In this document: piece by piece, positions 29,595-42,856 of the stretch
Numbering within the stretch: position 1 is the first letter of the stretch
Layout of the letters: the number at the start of each line of letters is the position of its first letter
Made by a program: the position numbers and the translations under genes
Assembly (NCBI GenBank): GCA_034509925.1
Contig: CM067529.1
Coordinates: forward strand, 3,075,001 to 3,139,000
DNA: 64,000 nucleotides
Reading direction: 5' to 3'
From: Hirudinaria manillensis
Lineage: Eukaryota > Annelida > Clitellata > Hirudinida > Hirudinidae
The notes under the pieces: generated by a model
What the model saw: the letters and a program-made list of their open reading frames with translations, nothing else
Database searches by the model: none
What the model was told of the DNA's origin: nothing

Positions 29595-30466
29595 CTTTTT
29601 CAGTTCGATGATTTTGGTGAATAAAATTATAAAATAAATCGTAAAAAATTGCAGTTTTCTCGATCGTCGAATGATTTTTAAAAATTTCAAAATTTTTTTT
29701 TCTTTTCCTTTAAAAAGAAAAAAGAAATTCATGGAAATTTGAAATGTTTACGAGTAGCTCGGTGGAGCGCTTCGTTCGGCCCCCCGGTTGGGTTCGTCCA
29801 GTTGGCGGATGTCGTCTGCTCCGACTGCGTTTAATGGCGCCAAGAAAAAAAAATTATTTTACAGTAATTTTTTCCTTTTAAAATGCTACGTACAAATCTA
29901 CGCGAAGGAAAATGTCCGTTGGTGACAAATGACTGAAGTTTTTTTCGGAAAATGGTTCTTAAAAAGTCTGCCTTTTCCGCGCCATTTTTTCTTTCTAGTT
30001 AGAACGTTTAATAAGTTTACATTATAAACCGATGTTACGAGCAGACGCGAGGATAATAAAGTCTGTAACTTGGGAAACCAAGATTGTAATGAATACAATA
30101 ATAATAATAATAAGAATAACAAATAACATTCCTAACAAATAAGATAATAATAATAATGAATATTATTAATGGCAAAGGTTTACCGATAATAATTAGTTTT
30201 AATATTATCGTAATTATTAATAATGATAATATCATGAACGATGAGATAACCATGACAACGGGGAGCTGATGACAAAGATTACGTAACTCAGTCGCACCCG
30301 ACGTGGACTTTGAGGACTAGAATCGTACGTACGCTTCATAGGTCAGTGAAACTTTTGATCATAAAAATATGATGATGACGACGACGACGATGATGGCGGT
30401 GATGATGATGATGACGATGCAGATGTCGACGAGGTATTATAATCTGATTTAAATGAGGAAATCATT

Positions 30467-30472
30467 TTTATT
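30467..30472 (-). terminator. Candidate Wnt4 polyadenylation signal
   Basis: TTTATT on + (AATAAA on -). I found no canonical or ATTAAA signal between it and the Wnt4 stop at 31443, which would place the tetranucleotide array in the 3' UTR. Confidence 0.35.
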
Positions 30473-30642
30473 TCGGCGTGAAATAATTTTTGCGGACGCC
30501 ATATTGTTCGACGACGACGACAGCGGAACGAGTCCTCCAATAATTACACAGTCGACGAGAGACGAATAAATTATGATAATTATGTGCATATTATATGACG
30601 TTTACGTGAACGTAGTAATAGATCATCCTTGTGTCCTCTTTC

Positions 30643-31155
30643 GCTCACTCACTCTTTCACTCACTCACTCACTCACTCACTCACTCACTCACTCACTCAC
30701 TCACTCACTCACTCACTCACTCACTCACTCACTCACTCACTCACTCACTCACTCACTCACTCACTCACTCACTCACTCACTCACTCACTCACTCACCACT
30801 CACTCACTCACTCACTCACTCACTCACTCACTCACTCACTCACTCACTCACTCACTCACTCACTCACTCACTCACTCACTCACTCACTCACTCACTCACT
30901 CACTCACTCACTCACTCACTCACTCACTCACTCACTCACTCACTCACTCACTCACTCACTCACTCACTCACTCACTCACTCACTCACTCACTCACTCACT
31001 CACTCACTCACTCACTCACTCACTCACTCACTCACTCACTCACTCACTCACTCACTCACTCACTCACTCACTCACTCACTCACTCACTCACTCACTCACT
31101 CACTCACTCACTCACTCACTCACTCACTCACTCACTCACTCACTCACTCACTCAC
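30643..31155. repeat. Very long (ACTC)n tetranucleotide array
   Basis: About 510 bp, roughly 125 units, nearly pure. There is an early CTCTTTC interruption near 30653 and a one-base frame slip (CACCACTC) near 30794; the rest is perfect. Three open frames encoding Ser-Leu-Thr-His repeats are artefacts of the repeat. Confidence 0.97.
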
Positions 31156-31442
31156 AATGTACACGAGTTCATTGCTTGGAAACGTATCGTAGGAAACGTT
31201 GAGATCTTCAAATAATTGTCCACGGATGGTCTAATGACAGCAGAAGGGTAGACTTCCACAAGAAAAGATGGTGAAATTTGGTGTAGCTGGAAATGGTAGG
31301 AAGCACTCTGCGGGGGAAGAGATGACCTCGACAAGTGCAGCTTCGAGGTCAGGGAGATGGACGGGTAGACGGATGGACCACTGGCGGATCGGCGTACAGA
31401 TGGATCGTCGATAAGAAGGAGACATTTTGAAACGCGCCCAAC

Positions 31443-34400
31443 TTATTTACAGAAGTGTTCCTCTTTCTCGATCTGACAAGTCTGACAGCGCACGGAACAA
31501 CACCAGTGGAACTTACAGTGGCACCTCTCGGTCACTATGGTGCGTTTCGTGTAGAACCCCCTACCGCAGCACATCAGCTCGCACCCGTCCATACCGGTCG
31601 AGGTACGATTGCAGGATCTCATGTGCGTCCCCAGAGACCCGGTCTTCGAGTCCGGCTCGCAGAAGTCCGGCGACGCTACCAGGTACACCAGGTCGGTCTC
31701 CGTCGGGGTCGGCACGCCTCTGATCTTGGGTATCAGTTCCCTCCTGGCATTGTTCAGCAGCTTCTCTTCCACTTCCACTGCGGCGTTGAACTTTTCCTTG
31801 AGGACCGAAGCGATGTGCCTGAAGGGGCTCATGGCGCGCCAACAGGTCTTCACCTCGCACGAACCTGACACTCCGTGACATTTGCACTGGACTTTCATGC
31901 TCTCTTCTACTACCTATAAAGTGATTAATTAATTAAGTATTAATTAATAAAATTATTGATTATTAATATAAAAGTATTGATTAATAATTGAGTTATTTGA
32001 TTGGAAGGAAGTAAAGGTAAGAATTGATGTATGTGACTAAACATGACCTGAATTATACATATAAAGGACACATAATCATAAATTAACGACATATTAATAA
32101 TTAGCTGATTTTAAATTGATTTATTTACTTTAAGTATTTACTGCTGATGTAATAAATTCTGATAAACTATTCATGATCGAAAAGTAGAGGGAAATAAAGC
32201 AGACGCTTTACAATCGCCGACAACTTCCACGACGACAATAAGTTGTGCATTATCACTCCACTTCAGTCCATAAATAATGGCAATCCGCGTTCATAAACTG
32301 CCGCTCAGTCTTGAATTTATCAAGGATCTGGAATGGATCCGATGCGACGAGGCTGACCATTCTTCCGCCTCAGACATCCATCACACTTTCGTTTTATGGT
32401 GCTCCATGACGTGATGTAAATGTCTTTCAGATATTGTTTCCTCCGATCGCAAGCAATACGGATGCCTACGATTTGTCTGGATCAGTCACGTGGTCGGAAA
32501 ACGTCATCTTTCGGGAAATGTTCGTCCGAAACTTCCGTCATAAATCCAGCGAAGGAAGCGGCCATAAATTTTACACTGGCAGCGTGCGTCGGCATCTCCG
32601 ATCGACAATAACTCACGTCTGGAAGAAGCAATCAAAGATTTACGAGAGCATTTACAACGGACCCAAAGACTCGATGGAAGCATTGAATTCCCATCGAAAT
32701 CTGGATTTCCATCCATCGTAAGGTCGTCCGGTGTGCGAGATGTCTAGCAGGCTGCAAATTACTCTCGCATTTTTCCAGTAACGAACTTCCGGAAAAGCGT
32801 GATGAATGAATCAGGAGAAAAAGGTGCGAACGAACTCAAAATCGAAGGACATTGCTTTCGACATGCCGGATGAGACGCGAGCCGCTTCAGTTCATTGTTT
32901 GATACATCGATTACCTCGAGTCATTACCTGCCATTCGTCCCGCATTCCGGTGTGAACGTCGAGTCGTGTGTGGGTCTCGGTTACAGTCGATTACGACGTG
33001 GATTACGGATACCAGAATAAATCGAACGAGTGCACTTGCTGGGGGCAAAATTTGACATAAATGAAGCTCATTAACGATATCAAAACTATTCAAATCAAAT
33101 TTCCAGAGGTACACATTATTCACGCCCGGGTCTCACACCCGATCCACAGATGGGACTAGGCTCGCCTGATTCCATTAATTCCATTTTCAACCATTATATT
33201 TTCAGTGCCTTGTTTGTGAAAATCAGATGTGGAGGTACGACGGACCTTCTTAGTGCCCAGTCTCCCCCCAAAAACAAGATATTATTCGCGCGCCATCCCG
33301 ACAAAGCTCTTCCCGACACCACGAGGCTGGGTTAACTTATTAATTATGCTAATGAATTAAGGGTAACACCATCAGGCGATTGACTATTAATAGCTTTTTT
33401 TTTGGCTCTTAACTTGAAAGACGTCTTAACCAGGTTGAGAGGCAAGAACGAACGAACGAACGAACGAACGAACGAACGTATGAACAAAGGAGTGAACGAA
33501 TAAATGAACGAGCAGAGTTCCATTGTGTCGTCTGACAGGACTTGTGACAGTTAGAAGAAAGTCACACAAATGTGTCGTCCAAGGCTAAATGTTTGTGCAT
33601 CGTTCCAAGTTTATAAGAAACATGTTCATGACAGCCATTAAGCTTTCTAAACGATGTTCTCGCACAAAACTGTGGACTGAACAAATATTAGCAAGTTCGT
33701 TCGTTCATTCATTTTTTACGAACTTACGTTTGGAGTCCTAAAGCACACTTCGAGCGTCGGAATTTGAATTCTTCAAGTCAACAAAGCCGGGCCGAGAAAG
33801 TGAAGAAAAAATATTTGAGACGTCTCTAAACAACTAAAGCCGGTCAGGCCGTCGTCTAAAAGTGCCATAAAAAGGGAAATAAATGAACTTTACGATTATT
33901 ACAAGCAAAACAACTCGTCATTAACCAAATATTACTTTTAAACAGGAGCCGTAATTGCTTCCACAATCGATGGGGGGTAGACCGGGGGAGCAGAGCCCGT
34001 GCAGCCACGGTAGCAGAAAGAAGAGGAGTGTTTGGACCCCAGACGGGCGTTACTATGTCTATAGATAGACTATCAATCGATCACAGAATACGATTATTAC
34101 AGAATGCTGATTGATTGATTAGGGACGCGTTCGAAACCTGAGCCGAGATCGCGGTTAACCGAGGATGTATATTTCCAATTATAAGTGTTTTCTTTTCAGT
34201 AACTGGTTTTAATGATACATGATAATATAGATTATAATAATAACAATTATGATTATTATTAACATAACAATTTTATAATAATTTGTTTATGGTAGCCGTA
34301 ATAATAATAATTATTATTATCCATAATTTTCGCTTAAAAATTATAATTATAAAATTATAATTTAGTGATTATCGTAATAGTGTTAACCAATCAAAATTAA

Positions 34401-37400
34401 CGGGTCACCGGTAACACAAAAATGTCGCAAAACAGGAGGTAAATATTTCAGACAAGAATTTAAAAAAAAAACAGCCACAACTGCTGTCAGTTTGGACGAA
34501 TTTGGGTCGAATCGGAAACATTACAGGGCAGAACGCTTTGTAGCATTTCAAACGTGGAATGTTCTCCACACCGGAGCTGGAAAAGTATCGAGGAGTCGAA
34601 CGATGACTGAAACCCTCTGAAACCAATTTGCATCCTTGGCAGAACCAAGTGGCCCTCGGATGCTCGAGGTACCCCGATAAAAAGGGGCGTGGGAGGAGAA
34701 TCCATTAATACCGCCATTGAACGTGTAATGAGTTATTTATATTATTTCGAGTAATTACAAAGAGAGCAGTCTAAAATTAACAACACGGTCGGTGACGGAA
34801 GCGATCATATTTTCGTTTACGGTCTGCCACACACACACACACATTGATAGCCCCAGGGTTTTCGTCTGGGGCGTGACAAAGATCAAATTCTCTGTTCATC
34901 GTCGTCGTCATCGTCGTCGTCAGCATCAGGGTGTCAGGTTTGTAACTGACATGCACGAGTTCAATCAACTATTGTTACATCACCTGGTTTAGGTTTCACG
35001 TCTGTCAAATATTTACATCCTTACAAACCTATGGGAACTATGTTTCTCTTGTGAAATTCTTAATTTTTGAGACAATAAACCTTAACGTGATTTTCTGATG
35101 TCAATAATTTACTATGATTCATAGTGAATCAGGAAAGATTTCGTTGTTGTTATCATTTATTACTCAGTTATCACAAAAATTATTATTATTATTATTATTA
35201 TTATTAATCACATAAATTAATCTGGAATAATTCTAGTTGGTTAATTACTTTCAAACGACGTAATTTATTGGATTATACAGTATAAATCTAAAATAAAAAT
35301 AAATAAAAAAATCAGCGTTTATAATAGCCATGCCTATCGAACAGAATCTTTTGTCGCGGTACAAGATCAGAGAGACGTCGGTTCTCGCACGGGATGTCTT
35401 TGATGGCGCCCTTTCCCCCTCTTTCCACCTCCCCTATTCCTCCTCTCCCGTGCTAACGAATGAGATGAACATAACGAGAGCCATAGATCCATCTTTCATA
35501 CTCTTTGTTCGCTCGAAAGCATGTCGAATATCGGCGAGGAAAAGCCATCGAGTTGGAGATCATTGAGATCGTTCGGGACGTTTTTTTTCCTCCTCCTTCG
35601 CCCAACAAAGCAAATAATCATCCATCATCCTATCGGGAGAACCCTCCCTCTTTTACGAGTCTTGTCACTTCCAGGCACATTGAAGAGGAGCGGCGTGTGA
35701 GCGCCAAGTTCTACAAAGTTCTCCGGCCACCTCTGGAATCCCGGAAATCCAGGAACACGGTAGAATAAGATGCTCCGAAGCGTCGTAAAGCAGGGTTTCC
35801 GTCTCAAATGAAACGGCCGAGCGAAGAAATCAAAGATGCCGGCGATAACCAAAGAACAATGGAATGCATAATCAGCCACTTATTGACGGCGTTTCCTTGG
35901 ACGTCGTGTTTAATTAACAATGCAATCTAGGTTCCGCCAGGTGTGTTCAGAGTGTTATGGCGACAACAATGCAACGACAACAGCGACGGCGACGACGACG
36001 ACCACAGCAACTATGCCGACGGTGATAATTAACGTAACCTCACTTGTGAGGAATAATATCTATAATTAATGTTACAATTTAATAATTTATCATATTTAAC
36101 TTCATTGATTTCAGATGAAGGAGTGTAAATTAAAAGCAAAGTCTTAGCCATCGATTTGAACGTAGAAGATGTGTTTTTGGCGTTCCAAAGCTCGGCAAGA
36201 AGTTATCAGGAACTGAGGATAAACGTTCCTCAAATGGAAAACAATCCGTCTTCAGCAGTCCGACGGAGAAGGAAAGCATCTCATGCAATAGATCATATCG
36301 CGAGAAATTTGCCAAAACATGGACTACAGACAGCACATAAATAACAGGCGTAGTTTAAAAGAAAAATATTCACCTCCTAAAAAACAAATTTATAGTTTCG
36401 ACGAGAGACAATTGAAAATTTGTCAATATACTCTCTCTTCCTGCTTTCAAAAAGGAGGCTCCAAAAAAGATTGCCCTTTACCCAATGAGGCCGATAAAGG
36501 TCGATATGAATTGGGGTTTGGGTCACTAATCAGATGGTCGTATGGGTGGGTGTATTTGGGGGGATCTTACGAAGAAGTAGTAATATCATTTCGATTTTGC
36601 AATTACTCGAGAAAAGTGTATTTTCTCTTGCGTTGAATTATTTCAGAAGAAAAAGAAATATTTTGCAACAAAAAAATGTTTTCGTTGGACTTTGCCCATC
36701 TATCAATCCGCTGAACATCATCACATCGGTTCAACAGACGCTCGTGCACTCGATTGAACTACGTCTTGAGGCGGGATTTGAACTCGGCACCTTTCATTAA
36801 GTCCGAGGCATCTTTAGTGGACCTCGTATACAACCGATATAAGATCTTTTATTTGAAATAAGCAGACGAGATATAGGAGAAAGTTTAGGAAAATCGCTTC
36901 TGAATCTTTCGAATCTTTATATCTGTCCATCTATAACCTTCTCTATAAGCGCATTATTTTAATTTAATAGACGATATTTAATAATAATAATAATAATACA
37001 ATTATTGTGCTCCTTATTATTAAATTATAATTATGTCTCCGGTCTAACGACTGAGTGATAATAGACAACGTCGAGTGAATGTGCAGCTGGAGTTGACGAT
37101 CCAGAAGCACGTTTGCCAAGGATTAAGTTTCCTGGACACAGGGTCAGACGTGATTGGAATATTTTATCTCTTTTCTAGTAAACATTCAAATGTCCATAAT
37201 AATAATTATTATGATCACATGATAAATTATTCATAACACTTTAATATCATTAATAACAATAATAATAATAATAACAATAATAATAATAATATCAGAGTTG
37301 GCCAGAGTTCGATGCTTAATATTTATTTTGTGATGAATAAACATTAGCTACACGAGGTCTTATAATACCTTTCGTCGCTGTATAACGACTGATAGAAGCA

Positions 37401-40400
37401 GACAAAGAAATGAATACAGAATAAAGTATAAAAACATTAGTTAATAAATATAACTTAAAACGTCAACGTGCCAAACTCGTCAGTCAATTCACTTTAGAGT
37501 ATCATGAGAAAGAGGCGCTGTAAACAATGATCTGCCATCAGATCACGGCCCAATAAACTTCTTTTTACCTACTACGATGTTATAAATTCCAGCCTGTAAC
37601 TTATTACAGACTTACAATTCATGGACTGTAAATAATAGCAGCCTAGATTGGACATTACTAGATTGGGTTATTAAAACTTGTCGTTACAACTTGTTTATTT
37701 TAAATGTTTGTTTTCGGATGTTTGATTTTTTTTTTTAAATTTCGGTTTTGATTGATTTTTGAAGAAGCGCCAAATGAAATGCGTGTTAAATGAATCTGAA
37801 AATAATTAGAAATAAAAAAATAATATAAATTAACGTAAATTACAACTCTCTGAGCTCGATAGTCCTCGCAAACGAGTAATGCGGTAACATGATGTACAAA
37901 TTACAATGTAGTAAACCGAATGCAGTAATTGATGTACAAATTCCTCTCCAACGATTCTCGAACTGAAAATCAATCTTAACTTATTCATTACGATCTGATC
38001 GGCAAACTTCGGCTACAAGAACCTGAGTCAATAGTTCAAAGTTCAAAGTTCAAGAGCTCAAACAAGTCCCCAATTTAAAAGGCAACCAAACTCTAAAAGC
38101 TGTAAATCTCAGGGACTCATAAAGGCATCCACAGACGAACGTAAAAGTATTTTTTTACGGACACACGAATTGCTTTGATGATGTTTGTCGGCTGGAAGAG
38201 AGTTTTTAATGGGTACTTTCATTTCTTCTTGGAGAATAACGCAAAAAGAAAGAGTGACAGGACCCTCTCGTCAACGGGGTCATAAATCAATACCCAGGTG
38301 GTGGGGGGTAGGTTCGATGGTAGTAGGTGTGCAAGTCCCCCCTTTCCACCTGGTCTCTGTTTGTTGTCTCTGAAAGAGAGAACAAAGATCAAGATAAGAA
38401 CCTAATGGTGTACAGGTTTGGCACTTGACGAAGGAAGCAGAGCTTAATTGATTTGTAATTATTCGATCATTAATCATCAATGTTTATTAAAGTAATTATC
38501 TAGAATTAGGAAAGCAATCAGTGAATAAGAACATGAGCTAAAGTGATAAAGAAGAGGAAGAACGTGATGATGATGACGACGATGATGACGACGATGATGA
38601 CGACTGTGATGACGGTAGGGCTTGAGAAGAAATAGAGAACCAGGTGATGAATACAACAGGTGAGCACCTGAATCCAGTGAATTGAGGCAAACCACGAATA
38701 CCCAACCAACACTTTTATCTCTGACAGCCGGAATAGGAAATACTCGTTCATGGATTTGTAAAATGGAAAAAAAGAGACGAATAAAAGAATGCCATGGATC
38801 ATGGATCAATTCATGGATCGATCATTTCATGGATTTCAAAGTTCTTGACGAGAATAACAGAAATCCGGGATAAAGACCGAAAGTAAGATGTTCACAGTCA
38901 ATAAATACCAATTCTGATTTATATTCGTCCGTGGTGGAAAACTAAGATTATTAAGGAGGCAAAGAAATCACACACACACACACAAACTTATACACAGGCA
39001 CGTATATTCACGTACACGTACACACAATCATGACGATGATGACGATGATGGTGAAAAATTTAGGGATTAAAAATTGCCTCATCGTCAGGAAATCAGCAAA
39101 ATCTTTTTTAGAAGAAGAAATGAAAGAGGTGTGAATTATTTTTTAACAACAACAATAATAATAATAATAACAATAATATCTGTAATAGCATTAATAATAA
39201 TAATAATAATAATATCTGTAATAACATTAATGTTATTAATAATAAAATTGTAATTACTAATAAGCACTAAGAATTATTTCAATAAGGTGCTTTATTCATT
39301 TTTCCTTGCGGGACAATAAGTCACGCCAAAACGGAAGTCATGAATGTAGGGATCATAAAAAGAACGTAATACCTCATAAATGACCTTTAAAGCCGGAGGG
39401 CTGTATAAATTTCAAAGTAGTCTAAAGCACAACGAAAGATATTAACTACCGTCGGCGTTGATGGAAATGATGATGAAGATGATGATGGAGATGATGGTGG
39501 TGATGGGGATTGTGATGGAGAGCCTCAGAGGGGTTCACTGGGGCTCAGACATGGCCCCGGGTTAAGGCGATACGGAGGATTTCATCGGATTGCAGGGACT
39601 TCATAAAGTACTTTGATATCGTGGAAGTTTAGCTAACCAGAGATAGGCAATACATGAAATGCTTAGCGAGTTTATCTTAGTGATACGCAGTGGTAGTGGA
39701 GCAATTATGATATACGCAAACTGCGCTAGATAAATGCGAAGGCAGAATGTAAGGATGACTAACAACCACGAAGGACTGAGTTTGATAATTTGTCTTAATG
39801 AAAATAAATATATAATATTTACATGATAATTGATGCTTAATCTTACGAGTATCTTGTTAAACGACTATGATAAGTGCTATTCATTAGCCTTTATCAGTTT
39901 TCAATCTGAATCTCAGATCAAGTGCTCAATAAAACGTGTATTCTTTGAAGACTCATAAAAGTCTATTCGTCGATCTATTAGAGATTACAACATCGCATTT
40001 ACAAACCCATAGGGTCCATTTCAACGGGACCCCCAAGCCACGGGCGCTAATGGATTCTACGAACTTAAAAGAAGAATTGGACTTTTAATCGTTATGTGCC
40101 GTGTGTTGGATCAAAGGGCACGTTTATCTCCACAAGTCGGGATTAATGAATAAGAAACATTTTGTAAATCCTATAAATAAAGCAGGATTCTTTCTCCTAC
40201 GATGGCATCTTCATTACTCATTACATTAAAAAAAAAAGAGCTAAAAAAATATGATTGATATCATAAAATAATAAAATAACGTGAAATTTTCTTTTAATTA
40301 AACTCCGAGCATTAATTTTTTTAATTATATTTGTAATTAAAAGGTTTTTTTCGAATTTAATAGAATGTTATATTTAGATTTAGATCTGGGGGGAAGTATG

Positions 40401-42774
40401 CCAAAAACATCCACCTACCTTTCTACCAGCGTTGTTGTTGTGCAGATTGATGAGAGCCCTTTGGGCGGACTTCCCCCTGACTCTCTCCCTGGCGTCGACG
40501 AAGACCCTGGAAAGGGCTATCCCGAAAGCCACGTTGTCGGAACAGCCGGACCACTGGAGGTCCACGCTACGCGATTTCTGCTGTGGGTGTTGCGGATTGT
40601 TGGACTGTTGCAGGTGACTGGACACCATCCGTCGTACCATGACCTCGCTGGTCAGTCCACCCGGAACGCCGCTCCTGTCGCAACCGCAGCGATCCAACAG
40701 ACCGGAACTGCAGGTTCTCGTGACGCTGTAGGCGACGCCGGCCGACGATAGCGCGTGGACGAATGCGGATTCTTTGGTTCCTAATAATTGGTGATTAAAT
40801 TGATTAATGAATAATAACAATAATAATAATAATGATAGTTATAATAATAAGCAAACATAAGTAGAGGATTAGGTAATGATAGGCAATCAACATTAACGAC
40901 TGTTCCAAACCGACTGACCGTAATTAAGGAGTCTGCCCAATATGTGCGGCCCATCTACCGTGGAGCAGTTCCATCGTCTCCCGGCAAACTGAAGCTGACA
41001 CTGCTCGATGGCTTCGATGGCACCGTGCTTGATCGGGTCCATCATGTCCAGGTTTCGCTTGCACACGGACTTCTGCTTTCTGTCCAGCCAGTCATATTTG
41101 TCGCAGTCGGAATCGTAGACTATTCGCTGATGCTGGGGTAGTTTGGAAATGGCCCTGTTGTGATTTAAGACGTTACTTCTTAATAAGTCCTTGCCACGGT
41201 TTGGATTGTAATTAGTGGCATTCCGAGGAATTAGGTAAACGATATGAGTTCACGGTCTATGCCAATTTCCTGCAAGATTTCGCTGGATTATAAATACATG
41301 TTTGATTTAAGTAGCTGAGTTTGAAAAAGGTATTTAGTGAGAGACCTCTTAGTTTTGCACTTTTAGTCTACACTTCTGTTCTCACTGCTAGGCTCAATGA
41401 GCATTCGAATATCCCACCCCTGAACGGCCTATCGCTAATCTCGCAATCTGATACCGTAGTAGAAGCCATTTTCTTTCCAGTGAAATAGAATTACAGTTGT
41501 CCCGGAAGAGAGATTATCATCCACTTGATCGGCACTAACAGAACCACCAACCGATCACTTCCGTTCTTCGGCAAAGATAAAAAAAAACGATCTATCGTTA
41601 CAGAAAAAATCTTTCCAGTGAATGACTCTTTTTTCTGATTACATAATTGATGAAAAAAAAAACCACTGCATGTTTCTCTTTTGGATTTGTATTAATGCAT
41701 CTCGATGCGCATGGAAAAAGTCAGTCGATGCCGGAATAAATCCAGAGGCGACCCGCTGATTGTCAGGCTATTTTTTTACGGCATTCGGTGAATAAAAAGG
41801 TCGATACCGGGCCCGTAGGCCAACAGATTGATGGTGGAGATTTTACTTTTTTCCACGGAAAAATAGCAAAACGAATGACGCCGTTGGAGTTTTGGGCTCC
41901 GACGAAACAAATCCTCGTGACGTTACACTTAAGTTTGGCGCTCGGGACGGATTGCTTAGCGCCCCCTCGGATCGTGATGGCTATAATTTAATCCTTATCG
42001 AAAACCAAGGCAGACGTCCGGTGGGATGAGGTAAGTCATTAATCCAGAAGTGATCCATTTCAAAACTCAGCGGAAAGGTTCCGGCGACCAGGCCATCTTT
42101 CCTTCTCGCTAGAGAATCGAATGCCTTCCGAAAAAGGGCTATTTTTCTGGCGATTTCATTTCTCTTTTGTTAGACTGCACTGCAGCGGATCTGGCCGATC
42201 AAAAAACGTGCGTTATCCTGAGAATAGGAGATAAATCTATCGCGGAAAGGTACATCAGAGTCTCAGTGAAAATGTCAGCTCCTCCTGTTTATTCAACGAT
42301 TGAAATCTCCTTTCGAAAGGAAAACGACATTTTTCCGACGATCGGCCGTGGAGAACTTCCACACCCGGTCGCCATGGATACGATTCTAGCGCAGACGACC
42401 GAAAATATTTTAAGAGTGCCACTTGACATAAATAAACAGAGATTTCTCGAATCCAAAGCAATCGATTCCGTCATTCCGAGCCGACAACAATGGACCTTTT
42501 CATGATTTGCGAGCTTTCTTTAATAAATTCTAATAGGTAATTCTTCGAGTAACCGGATGACATTGTAAACATCGTGTCTTTGATGGGCAGCCATATCACT
42601 TATTCGTCTTTTCAGATTTCAGATGTGCAAGCGGCTTGCAGAAGTCGAGCATTTATCAACGTGTGATGTAATTCTTTGTTTACCAAGTGCATTGCAAGTC
42701 GCCTGACCATATTTGTTTACACATCGAGCCAAAATTAATTGTGGCATCAACAATAGGAACAATAAAACAACGGC

Positions 42775-42856
<82 letters not shown>

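Larger units (their letters stand above)
29595..31442. other. Tail-to-tail gap between MLF and Wnt4
   Basis: No supported gene. It contains the (ACTC)n array (30643-31155), a GAT/GAC-rich stretch near 30368-30420, and on the minus strand the first canonical poly(A) signal downstream of Wnt4 at 30467-30472. Confidence 0.6.

Noticed and set aside
30643-31155. CRISPR-like regular repeat
   Set aside because: Pure 4-bp tandem units with no spacers, in an animal genome.
30573-31215. Three overlapping frames coding Ser-Leu-Thr-His repeats
   Set aside because: They are translations of the (ACTC)n array; no start context, domain or conserved flank.
32434-32721. 95-codon open frame in the Wnt4 intron
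   Set aside because: No recognisable domain, no splice support, composition like the surrounding intron.
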